Of a DNA stretch of 64,000 bases, positions 54,930 through 64,000 are shown in pieces. The notes under the pieces were generated by a model, which made no database searches, was not told the DNA's origin, and saw nothing but the letters and a program-made list of their open reading frames with translations. The stretch is from contig JAGTJL010000010.1 of assembly GCA_020746875.1 (NCBI GenBank), positions 1,860,001 through 1,924,000 on the forward strand, in the 5' to 3' direction. A program made the position numbers and the translations under genes. The stretch comes from Rhexocercosporidium sp. MPI-PUGE-AT-0058 (taxonomy: Eukaryota; Ascomycota; Leotiomycetes; Helotiales). Within the stretch, counting starts at the first letter, position 1. Every line of letters begins with the position of its first letter.

Positions 54930-57900
54930 TTATGGCATCTCCTTGGAAACTGTGCTCGTCTCAGGGTCCCTCGGTGAGTCCAGAGAGTCATCACGTTCAG
55001 CAGCTTTCTTTTTCTGCTCCGGGTGAAGTTTGTCCATGTGTCTCTCGCAATCAAACTTCCTCACAAACGTCTTCCCACAAGTCACACAGGTGTAAGGCCG
55101 CACATTGTCATGAGTCCTCTTGTGAGCGTTAAGATTATGAGCTCTCGTAAAATCCTTAGAGCAAACATCGCAGACGTGCTTGGCGGGAGGCTTTTTAATT
55201 TTCGGGAACAGCACTGACGGGTCTGGATGCATGATGGTCAAATGCCGTTTCAAATCCTTCTCCGTGCTAAAGCCTACGTATTTTCGCGTGCAACTGCTCT
55301 CGGTGCAGAGATATGGCTTTTCGTGCCTGTTGGCGTGACTGTCGCGGCTGGCAGCGTTCGAGAACCCTTCGTGGAATTTGATGCAGGAGTGTCGGAGGCA
55401 TTTGAACCAGTTTGTCCCGTAGTACTGTTCGAGGTTTGCCTTGATCGAGACGGGAAGAGTGCCTGACAGGGTTGCTGCTTGTAGCTTTTCCAGAGTAAAT
55501 CTTGTTTTGCTGATCACGGTACCAAGTACTCCAAGAGCCGAAATGGTTTCCTCTTTGCTTCGTATGGTTCTGGTATGGCTGAGCAGGAGGAGAATGTTGT
55601 CGTAAACGTCGGTATCTTTCAAGTGCTGGCAACGATCTCTCAACTCTGTTTTGATATCGCTTGCGCCCGTCTCTACGGAGCCATAAGCCTCGCTGAAGTC
55701 GTTGATAGCAGAGTCCAGGCCATCGTCCTTGTCAACCACATCAGTGAGCATGAACGGAATGGAAGCTTCCAGGTGATCAATCCAGTGCAGAATGGCATAG
55801 TCTTGGAATGCATAGTATCCCAACATAGTGTATTCCTTTATCGAGTCTTCGGATAGGTTAGGGTCGAAACAGTCGAAGAGGAGGTACTTCAAACACAAAG
55901 TTGCCAGCTTGTGCTCTTCGTTGTGTATCTGAACGTAGTCATTGTGGACGAGATACCTGTGAAATTTCTATGTAAGCATAATGCATCGGGCTCAAGATAG
56001 ATTCGACTTGCAACTTAGCCGTGCCATGCACTAATTGGACTCTGTCCCCAGGAAGAACCTCGATCAAGGATCCACAGATATCTCGTACATCAGCGCAAAG
56101 CCGACGGTTCTTGAAATCAACCGTCTGATCCTGAGTGTTCATAGATATTGCACCCTGAATCTCATGCCACTTCAAAGCTCGTTTGGAACTCGTGATCCAT
56201 CCGAGAAGCCGTTTGGCGGTCTCCCGCTGAGCGATGTTTGGATTTTGATAAATACGGACCACGATGCGAGAGTAGCTTGGGTAAGGTTAGCTAGGGATCT
56301 GGGAATGGAAGATTACTGACGCTTTCTCAAATCCCTTCGGAAACGTCCCTGGGCGTATCTCCTGATACAAGTTTTCTGCAGTTAATTGATCATATAAGTT
56401 CGTCAGTACGAGCTTCGCAAATAGAAACATCCCTAAAATACATAAGCGACTATTCACAGGCAGTTGTGGTTCATCATGTACCTTCGGATCCTTCACAAAC
56501 AGCAGCCTTTATGTAGCTTATTGTTTCCGGCGATAACTCGAACTTGGCTTGTATTTTGATTAGCCAATGTTGTGCGTAGCTTTCAATGTCGGGCTGGTTG
56601 TGGGTGGTCGTCAATTTGAAAGTGGATGCTGTCCTGAGAAGCTTGCGAATATCGTTCTCATCCTGACTAACGAGTAGTCCGCGAAGGCTGCCAGACGGAC
56701 CTTCCTTATCGATGCACGACGTAATAAATGAAAGCAAAGACCTTCTTTCTTTTAGAGGGCATTCATCCAGGCCATCAATGATAATATATGTCTTCTTGGT
56801 AACTGTTTTCAAGGCCGTACCGAGGAGTTCTTGGCAAAGCGCCGTTGACAGAAGAGATACTTGACCACTGCCTATGCATTTCTCATAGAGATAAGGTAGG
56901 AGGTCGCCTATTTGATTGAGCAACTGAACGAGCAATGCACGAGCAATCGAGATGAAGGTCTTTCTCTCCTCATCTTGGTAGTCGCAGTAAAAGTAGATGA
57001 CCGACGTTTCTGGGCTACGCTGACATTCTTGCACAATGACCGATGCTAAGATTGTTTTTCCTGTCCAAAAGATCAGATCAAATACGTTGATGCCTGCCAA
57101 AGTTTCTTACCAGCTCCTGGTATTCCATGCATCCACAATATTGGTGTCGATGCTCTAGTGTGATCAAGCCAGGTTTTCATCTTACTCTCTTGCAGTAACC
57201 ATTTTCCCGAACCAGGATATGATGATCGAACGCTGATTGCAGCCTCATGATCCAGAACTGGATTGGTGGCCGAGATCCATGCAATTAAATCGATCCGTCT
57301 CTGTTGCTGTCGGGCTTCTTCAGCCATTGTAAACTGATTTCGTACATACTCCCGCTCGGCACGAGTCTCGCGAATCTGGGCGATGGTAGCGTGGCTCTCA
57401 ATTAGTTCTTTGTGCTGGCGAAGGTCATTAATGATATGACGAAATCTAGATTCGAAGTCTTTCCATGCCGCACGGAACAGTTGCTTCCATGCTACGATAG
57501 TCAGTTATTGGTAATCCAAGGAACATTCGGCTCACTTGGCCGCTTCAAGACTCTCAAAGCAACTTGGTGAAACTCTAAGATGTCTTCGTAGATCAGTGAG
57601 AGGATGCTCCTCATGCGCGGGTCAGACCCAAAGAGGGACTGGTAATCCGCGAACAAAGGCAGGTTCTCAGCTAGTTGCTGGTATGCATCGAGAATCATGT
57701 CGAACGAATCTGCCCATGAGCTTGCTATCTTGACCATCTGTTAAATCGGTTTCAAATTATATGTCAGAAGACCCACCATGATACAGAACTTCATCGGTCC
57801 CCATACAAAACAGAGTATCGAAGACGCATTGAGAAATACTTCGATGACTGTTCCGTACTGATGCATGGCTTCTAGGAATCGCTGAATTCTTGTAAGATTC

Positions 57901-58058
57901 ATCATGCTTCTCTTCTGGCCTTGTTCTGCTTGTATATCCTCCACAACAGCTAAAACATCTTCGAGGGAAGTGAACTTGAAGTTTTCCTTCTCTTCTTTGG
58001 TTAGTCGTGCTGTAAACTTTTCAATAACCTGGCGGAAAGTGTCGTCAACGGAAGCCAT
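54930..58058 (-). CDS. NACHT (NLR-like) protein with C-terminal C2H2 zinc fingers
   Basis: Seven exons give an uninterrupted 947-residue frame: 58058-57777, 57737-57536, 57491-57111, 57060-56482, 56432-56321, 56275-56015 and 55956-54930. The N-terminus is helical, as in fungal NACHT proteins (IQRFLEAMHQYGTVIEVFLN). The NACHT Walker A reads MHGIPGAGKTILAS at about residue 285 and is split by the intron 57061-57110. Walker B reads TYIIIDGLDECP near 377. A winged-helix-like region follows, then a C-terminal cysteine/histidine part with classical fingers: HVCDVCSKDFTRAHNLNAHK and YTCVTCGKTFVRKFDCERHM. The donor of the sixth intron (GTTGCA) is unusual. Inference: a sensor protein whose C-terminal fingers replace the usual repeat array and may bind nucleic acid or a partner. 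It is the only intact NLR-like gene here. Confidence 0.88.
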
Positions 58059-58463
58059 GATGTGGAAAGCGGTCAAATGTTGACTCTTGAGGCCGTGATT
58101 GAGGTAAGAGGATGAAGTGAAGCTCTGAACTGGAGAGGCTCCCGATCAGGTAGTGTTTGGTGTGATGAATCTGCCGTATAGAACGCCGTTGATTGTTGGA
58201 TCACTACGCATCGGATGTGGGCGTTGTCGCCAAGGAAAAGGCAGCATGGTGAGGCCGCAACCTGGAAAGGCATGCCGCTCTACCATCCGAGGGATGGGGT
58301 GTGATCACGGCTGCATGTACACAGCCCGGGTCTAGGCTCCCCGCGAGTTTCACTACGAACGAGGCTGTGAAAACGTAATTGAAACATGAATGCCAGTCTA
58401 CATGATTGATGCCTTTTCGCTTTACGTGAAGCTTTTTGAATATGGCTCTCTTCGAGTTCTACC
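58059..58463. promoter_or_regulatory. 405-bp divergent promoter between the NACHT-C2H2 gene and the SNF2 helicase
   Basis: The two start codons face away from each other across 405 bp, so the promoters are shared or overlapping. No specific binding site can be named with confidence. Confidence 0.6.
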
Positions 58464-61400
58464 ATGTCACCGCTGAAACGACCGATTAGCCAGCTCGACG
58501 GCATTCATCCAGCCAGACGCAAGGCCAGAACGTTAAAATTCGACACAATTGAACCCCAGATAACTCTGAAGGGCCCGTAAGTTCGCAATCCTGAACTTCC
58601 ACCACAGAAACAGTCCTGATTCTGATCCGAATTAGCGAAGGCCTCGATGTGTACCGGTCTGAAGAGGTTAAATTTACATCCTTCGCGGATACAGATTTGA
58701 AATCTGATGGCGAGGAAGAATTGTCAAATGAGCTAGCTCCACTTGAATTGGATTTTCAAGATTCTACTATCGTCTGCTATGGAATGGTACGCAGATGATG
58801 GAGAAACGTCTTGTCCCAGCAGATTTAACAAGGTATACCTGCAGATCCACAACGCAAACGCAAAGTTGCTTGATGTAGACACATTCTTGACAACTCGACT
58901 TGACCAGAAGCTTTTTGAACAGAAATTTTCGCACCTCCATCTTTCCTTCAAATCACATGCTGTGTTGGTAGGATACTCTGCGATCGAGCATCAAGCAGTA
59001 ATAAACGAAGAGACATCCAAGATACTTCGAGATTTACTGTCCTTTGGATCCTGCCGACTTGAAGCATATCCTTCTGTGGAATCACACAAATTTCTAACAG
59101 AAAAGACGGCAACGACAGACCGACATTATTATCTGCCAGTGGATATAGTAGTCTATGGCTCTGCTACCGCGAGCAAAAGTGTTGGAAAATTATTGTCATC
59201 TGCTCGCATATATCTGCAACACCCACGTTATCAAGACCCGGATACGGCATATGATAATCCGCACGTCTTAGACCTGGCAAAACTCTTTGCTAACTCTGGA
59301 CTAACTACCCCATCTCGTACGGGAACTCACACACCAAATACATATATGACTGCGAATAGTACTAAACCGAAAGAAAAAGTGGATAACGACCACACGCAGT
59401 TGCAACTCTACCAGAAGATTTCTAGAGTTCTCGGCTCACTGACGAGATACAAATCTCTGACAAGGCTAGAAGCAGACATCAAGGTCACAGCAACTCTCTT
59501 ACCGTGAGTCTAGGCTTTATTTCCTCGAATCTTGTTTAATCATTCAAGCATAGACATCAGGAAGAGGCGCTTGAGTTCATGTCCCAAAGGGAATTTGGGC
59601 CAACTCCATCAGAATACTCGCTGTGGTCGAGACGCAAGAGAGATGGCCAAGATTTGTGAGTAACATCCATGAGAGATATGCTAAGGCCCTAGCTAATGCT
59701 ACAACACCTAGTTACGAAAACTGTATAACGAAATCGAGAACTGCCGATGCTCCAGATGAGACGATAGGAGGTATCCTCGCCGATGACATGGGTCTTGGCA
59801 AAACATTGACTGTCATATCAACGATCATACGAACTTCAGGATCAGCAACTGAATTTGCTCAAGGACGCAACAAAGCAAAGAAGGTTCATTCAGATGACGG
59901 TTCTGGGGGAAACAGATTGCACTCAAGAGCCACACTGGTCATTGTCCCTTCCCCACGTGAGTTATTGCCCGGAATACAGGCAAAATCGATAGTTAATGAC
60001 CCTAGTCCTCATCGATGGCTGGAAGAATGAAATTGAGATGTAGGTGATACAAACCATGGCTATTGAGGGCTTAGCTGAAGTGACACTGACAGGCACTGCG
60101 ATGGGTCTCTGAATGTGAATTCTTATCACGGACGTGGTCGGGAAGTTGATGCAAGTACGCTTGCAGACTGGGATATCGTCTTGACCACATATCACACAGT
60201 TGCTGCAGATGCCTCCGACACCGATTGCCCGTTGAAAAAATTGATCTGGTACAGGATCGTACTGGACGAAGGTGACAATTGACGAACCCCCTTTCTCAAA
60301 CGGGAATCTGACAAAGCCAGCTCACATTATCCGTCGAATGAGTACTAAACTATTCCAAGCTGTCTTCCAACTTGAAGCAAAATTTCGCTGGTGCTTGACA
60401 GGAACTCCGATACAGAATAGTCTGGAAGATCTGGCTTCGTTGGTAGCATTCATACGGTGTTCGCCGCTTGACAGCCTCTCAGAGTTTCGGAAACATGTCA
60501 TTTCGCCATTACTCAAAGACACAAACGAGGAAACCAGTCATCTACGCAACCTTCTGGACGCCGTGTGTTTGCGGAGAACGAAAAAGCTTCTCAACCTGCC
60601 AGAAGTCGTTGATCAAGATCGATACGTCCACTTCTCGACAGCCGAAAAGGCGTACTATGATGAAACACAAGCAGACATGGTTGCAATTGTAAAAAAACAA
60701 GACAGCCACACCAGGAGCTCTAAAGATTATTTCGGCATATTTCAATTGCAGCTGCAGCTTCGCAGACTTTGCAACCATGGAACAGTCCAGAAGGTATTTT
60801 CCCGGTCTTTGAAAGACGATATTCAATTTGATCCTGCGCAAGCATTGGATCTCCTCAAGCAAAAGCGCAAAGCAAATTGTGCCTACTGTAACGTACATAT
60901 TGATGAGCTTGAGGGGTTCATCGATCAGACCAAGGGCAATTTTACTGTTTGTGGTCATTTGATCTGCTCCCAGTGTGTTCCTCAGCACGACTCATCTATC
61001 TCGAGCGAACCGATTGGGAGTCAACAGTGCCCGGTATGCGAAACCCCACTCGGGCCAGACCATTATATCAACAGTGCATCGTGCTCGCAAACACCATCAG
61101 GGAGCGAGGATCTATCTTCCTGGGGAACCTCTTCGAAAATATCATTGCTTATTCATGACATCGAGACTACAAATCATGAAGGGAAAAGGTGCGATTAGTT
61201 CTACAAATATATTTTCATTAGAGTTCATAGGCTAACAAATCAAAGTATCATCTTCTCGAGCTGGACTAGATCATTGGATCTAGTGGGCCGCCACTTGACA
61301 CAACACAATTTGACCTTCGTGCGGATTGACGGAACATACACCTTGACCCAGAGGCAGAATATACTTAATAGCTTCGACAAAGAGCCTGGAACTCGGATCT

Positions 61401-61766
61401 TGTTGATGACTACGGGCACAGGCGCAGTCGGGTAAGTGTTTATTCTGCGAAGAGGTTTCTCCACGCTCCCCGGGATCTCGGCTAATTTGGTCTTCGTTTG
61501 GGTACAGACTCAATCTTACCATCGCGGACCATGTGTATATACTGGAGCCGCAATGGAACCCAATGGTTGAGAGTCAAGCGATTGCTCGAGTATTAAGAAT
61601 CGGACAGAAGAAAGAAGTCAAGGTGACTCGATATATTGTCAAGGGTACAGTGGAAGAAGTGAGTTACGATATGAAACCTTACCGAACCAAACTCAAAGTT
61701 ATTCAGGGAATGCGATCACAACAACTTAGAAAACTGGGATATGCGAAACTAGGGTGGCGAGATTGA
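58464..61766 (+). CDS. SNF2-family helicase with RING finger (HLTF/Rad5-like)
   Basis: Ten exons give 935 residues in one continuous frame: 58464-58576, 58636-58786, 58833-59503, 59554-59655, 59712-59956, 60006-60039, 60093-60271, 60321-61188, 61246-61431 and 61508-61766. The helicase domain has ADDMGLGKTLTVIS (motif I), the DEAH box split by the intron 60272-60320, and WCLTGTPIQNSLEDL (motif III). A C3HC4 RING (CAYC, CGHLICSQC, CPVC) lies at about residues 681-735. The second helicase lobe has LLMTTGTGAVGLNL and ESQAIARVLRIGQ (motif VI). This order (RING inserted between helicase lobes) is that of Rad5/HLTF, which remodel stalled forks and act as ubiquitin ligases; fungal paralogues are diverse. 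I see no HIRAN domain at the N-terminus. Confidence 0.9.
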
Positions 61767-62702
61767 TCGGCTAGATAGAATATAAAATTGATTTACCGTC
61801 GCATGCACTATCAGGGCGACTCAGCCAATTACCTTCAAGATAAAATCTGTCACCTGACTGTAGTATTTGCTACCGTACCACCAGAACTTGCATTAAGATA
61901 TAACACTTAACACAATTGTGAAAAGAATAGCCCACCACGTTTTGGGCAAATTCTCAGAGTAGTGGACAAACTTGGATGCTGGTGGAGGGAGAGCACGTGA
62001 TAACAACGAGAGGAGTTTGTTGACTCTTGCGGCTCTACATTGTTAGAGAAAGGGCGCTAGACACAGCCTTATTCATTGGATGAGCCAGCGAGCTGCTTCC
62101 AGCGTGCCCTCCACCGGCGTGCACAGCCTTATTCACGTGATAGGTTTTCGGTCATTTGAGGACTAGTGAAAAGCGGTGCAAGAAAGTCAGGCATTCAGAT
62201 TGGAGGGTGCTCGGTAAATTAACCAATGTCTCTGGAGGAGGGTCAGGTGTTCATATTGCCAAAAGCTCGGATATCAGCCTATTACTTGAGAGCCCACACA
62301 TCCCGCACCCCCACACTCATTCATGGTTGTGATGTGCGCATATGGAGGGATGGCAGGTAGCTTCTCAAACAGGTCTGAGTGTCTGGGGAAGAAATGTCTG
62401 CCAACTTCGATTTCATCTCTGATTGAATTGGAACAAGGAAAGTATTCGAAATAACAAATGCGAGATGTAAAATTTGGGGTATTGATTATTGTACACTAAA
62501 ATTAAATCTAGCTTCTAAAGCGCAAATGTATACCTAAGTTCGGAAGGGGGTTGACAGTGGGTCTCGCCATCCCCCATGTATTGTCTTTAACACATAAGGA
62601 AATTCATGGAGAAAATCCTAGAACTATAGATTTTCGATTGGAAGAACCGCACTGCCTTGCAAGGGGTGTCGAGACCCACTGTCAACCCCCTTCCGTACTA
62701 TT
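61767..62702. other. Intergenic between convergent genes, containing a foldback
   Basis: Apart from the inverted repeat at 62541-62695, nothing is recognisable. The flanking genes converge. A direct repeat CACAGCCTTATTCA occurs at 62064 and 62122. Confidence 0.5.
62541..62695. repeat. 26-bp perfect inverted repeat with 103-bp loop
   Basis: The left arm 62541-62566 (starting CGGAAGGGGGTTGACAGTGG) has its exact reverse complement at 62670-62695. Sequences just outside are TAAGTT on the left and TACTA on the right, so a TA dinucleotide sits near each end. It could be a small MITE of the Tc1/mariner kind or a hairpin structure. Confidence 0.85.
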
Positions 62703-63828
62703 TCACGACTCCGGCGTTGTTGACCTCCTCCTCGTCTGTGCATCCACCAAGTACTGAGAACACTCATTATACATCTCCCAATCCGTGTTTTTCAACGCTT
62801 GTGTATAAGGATGATCACTGAGTTTAATACCTTCGTCATCGGAATCGTCCTCCTCATCCTCACCAGTGATAACGACTCGCGCAATCGGCTTTGGTGGCTT
62901 AGTGTAAGTCTGCCCATTCGCCTGGGCTCGTAAATTCTGGCTTGCCCGTATTCCACGTGCTCTGAGATCCGCAATGTCTTCTAATTGGAATGTCGTGATT
63001 GTCGCCGGGACGAGAGTGTTGTCCTTTGATTTAATCGCTTTGTCGGCCTCGGTTCCATATTCGATCTTCACTTCCATGAACTGAGCGGCCCAGACTCGCT
63101 CATCATCGTACCCGTACGCATTGTTGGCCTCGCTGTTATGACCATGGCTGGCCTCTGCACCGATAGCAGCAACTCGTGGTGGACCACCAAGCGCAGCACC
63201 CACATCAGCAGATGCCCCGACAGTGCCACTCACGGACCTGGATGATCCCACATGGACATCACCACCAGTAATGAGTTGGATTCCGGTGACCATCCATATT
63301 TCAGGCGCCTTAAATTTGTGCATGCCAAAATGCCCTTTGAAGGAAATGGATGCCTGGGTCCGTACCCATTCCTGGACACCCTCTTGAGCCATCACTTCAT
63401 CCCTTAGGAATTTTTCAGGCTTCTTGATCTTCAGACGTCGCCCGGATTTGCCCTCTAAGGTAGCAGTAACAGTCGAATGGGCGTTGCCTTCAGCCTTCAC
63501 CCAGTCCGAGAAGTTCAGGGCGAGGAGGGTTTCTTTTGATATTTCGAAATCGAGGGAACATCCCCTTTCGTCTTTTTGTTCCCGCCGTATCCATTTTTGT
63601 ACGTGTGCTTCATATTCTTCTTGCTCGAGACTGCATGCACAGTTAGTAGTGATCGCTGATATGATCGGAGATATGAAGGTCAACTTACTCTTCTTGATAC
63701 TCGAAGCGCTTTGACTCTAATCCATCGTCTGGATCTAAAGGGTTGAGATAGAGACTACCTAACCGCAGATCCTCTGGATTAATGCCTCTGGTATATGGCA
63801 AGAAACTCCTCTTCTGTTGTGGAGCCAT
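62703..63828 (-). CDS. Uncharacterised fungal protein with GSL start and VTG core
   Basis: Exons 63828-63689 and 63630-62703 (58-bp intron, GTAAGT...GCAG) give 355 residues; I chose the ATG at 63828 (MAPQQKRSF) over one 66 bases upstream. The N-terminus contains LRLGSLYLNPLDPDDGLES. A helical middle and a core HKFKAPEIWMVTGIQLITGG lead to a glycine/serine-rich segment, then ERVWAAQFMEVKIEYG. This order (GSL..P.DP at the start, then P(E/V)(I/Y)(W/Y)M(V/I)TG(I/L)) resembles a fungal family of unknown function that I know only as hypothetical proteins. The C-terminal third is acidic and disordered (GEDEEDDSDDEGIKLSD). No function can be given. It sits near the NACHT and helicase genes. Confidence 0.75.
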
Positions 63829-64000
63829 ATTTGTTTTGTGTTGTATTGATATAACGGGTGCAAGAGCGGCCTTCGGTGACGATCCGGCCCCCAAATTAAA
63901 AGCCGGTGAGGGAAGTAAATACAGGAAAATTATCGATGAGCAGGTGAGGAGATCAGGAAAGGAGACGTAATGGCAAGAATTAATAGTCAGAGATGTCTCA

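Noticed and set aside
58743..59507. Helicase start at the single open frame 58743 or the ATG 58779
   Set aside because: Two upstream exons joined by introns of 59 and 46 bp give an in-frame family-like N-terminus starting at 58464, which explains the sequence better.
1..64000. CRISPR arrays, rRNA and tRNA genes
   Set aside because: No regularly spaced repeats or cloverleaf-like conserved boxes were found by eye; CRISPR is not expected in a fungal genome.

Overview
The window reads as nuclear DNA of a filamentous ascomycete (Pezizomycotina). Evidence: short GT-AG introns of about 46-120 bp, HET-domain and NACHT-type (NLR-like) genes, a berberine-bridge-type FAD oxidase, fungal-specific membrane families, and an AT-rich transposon whose decay looks like repeat-induced point mutation (RIP). 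The class is not certain. All reading was by eye, and intron borders were set by GT/AG signals plus reading-frame arithmetic.

Layout. 1-211: 5' end of arp4 on the minus strand. 0.9-4.9 kb: a broken wax-synthase-like acyltransferase and a broken NACHT gene. 5.0-6.2 kb: an intact secreted GH130-type glycosidase. 7.0-8.2 kb: a broken secreted-protein gene. 8368-11903: a complete but dead hAT transposon with terminal inverted repeats and an 8-bp target duplication. 11.9-16.4 kb: a broken hydrolase-NACHT-ankyrin gene and a relic of an NRPS condensation domain. 16.8-18.2 kb: an intronless LRR-kinase of bacterial-like architecture. 18.4-24.3 kb: a secreted FAD oxidase, a secreted lactonase-fold protein, and an ABHD12-like hydrolase with one frameshift. 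24.6-34.7 kb: a fungal membrane protein with one frameshift, a surface protein with three cysteine-rich repeats, an acyl-CoA synthetase, and an unusual intronless fusion of a retinol-saturase/phytoene-desaturase-like flavoprotein with a ferredoxin-reductase-like module. 35.5-38.0 kb: a broken beta-lactamase-like gene and a broken HET gene. 40.5-41.5 kb: a FAR-17a/AIG1-like membrane protein. 41.5-46.4 kb: a long gene-free stretch with microsatellites and a 34-bp foldback. 46.4-51.6 kb: two uncharacterised fungal proteins. 52.4-63.8 kb: a broken HET gene, an intact NACHT-C2H2 NLR-like gene, an intact HLTF/Rad5-like SNF2-RING helicase divergent from it, a 26-bp foldback, and an uncharacterised small gene.

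Themes. Four HET or NACHT genes are broken, several by stops consistent with C-to-T change (CAA/CAG to TAA/TAG, TGG to TAG), while one NACHT-C2H2 gene stays open through seven exons. Together with the dead hAT element and the NRPS, beta-lactamase and acyltransferase relics, this marks an accessory, fast-turnover region with intact metabolic genes between the relics. The two most interesting intact genes are the saturase-reductase fusion and the LRR-kinase.
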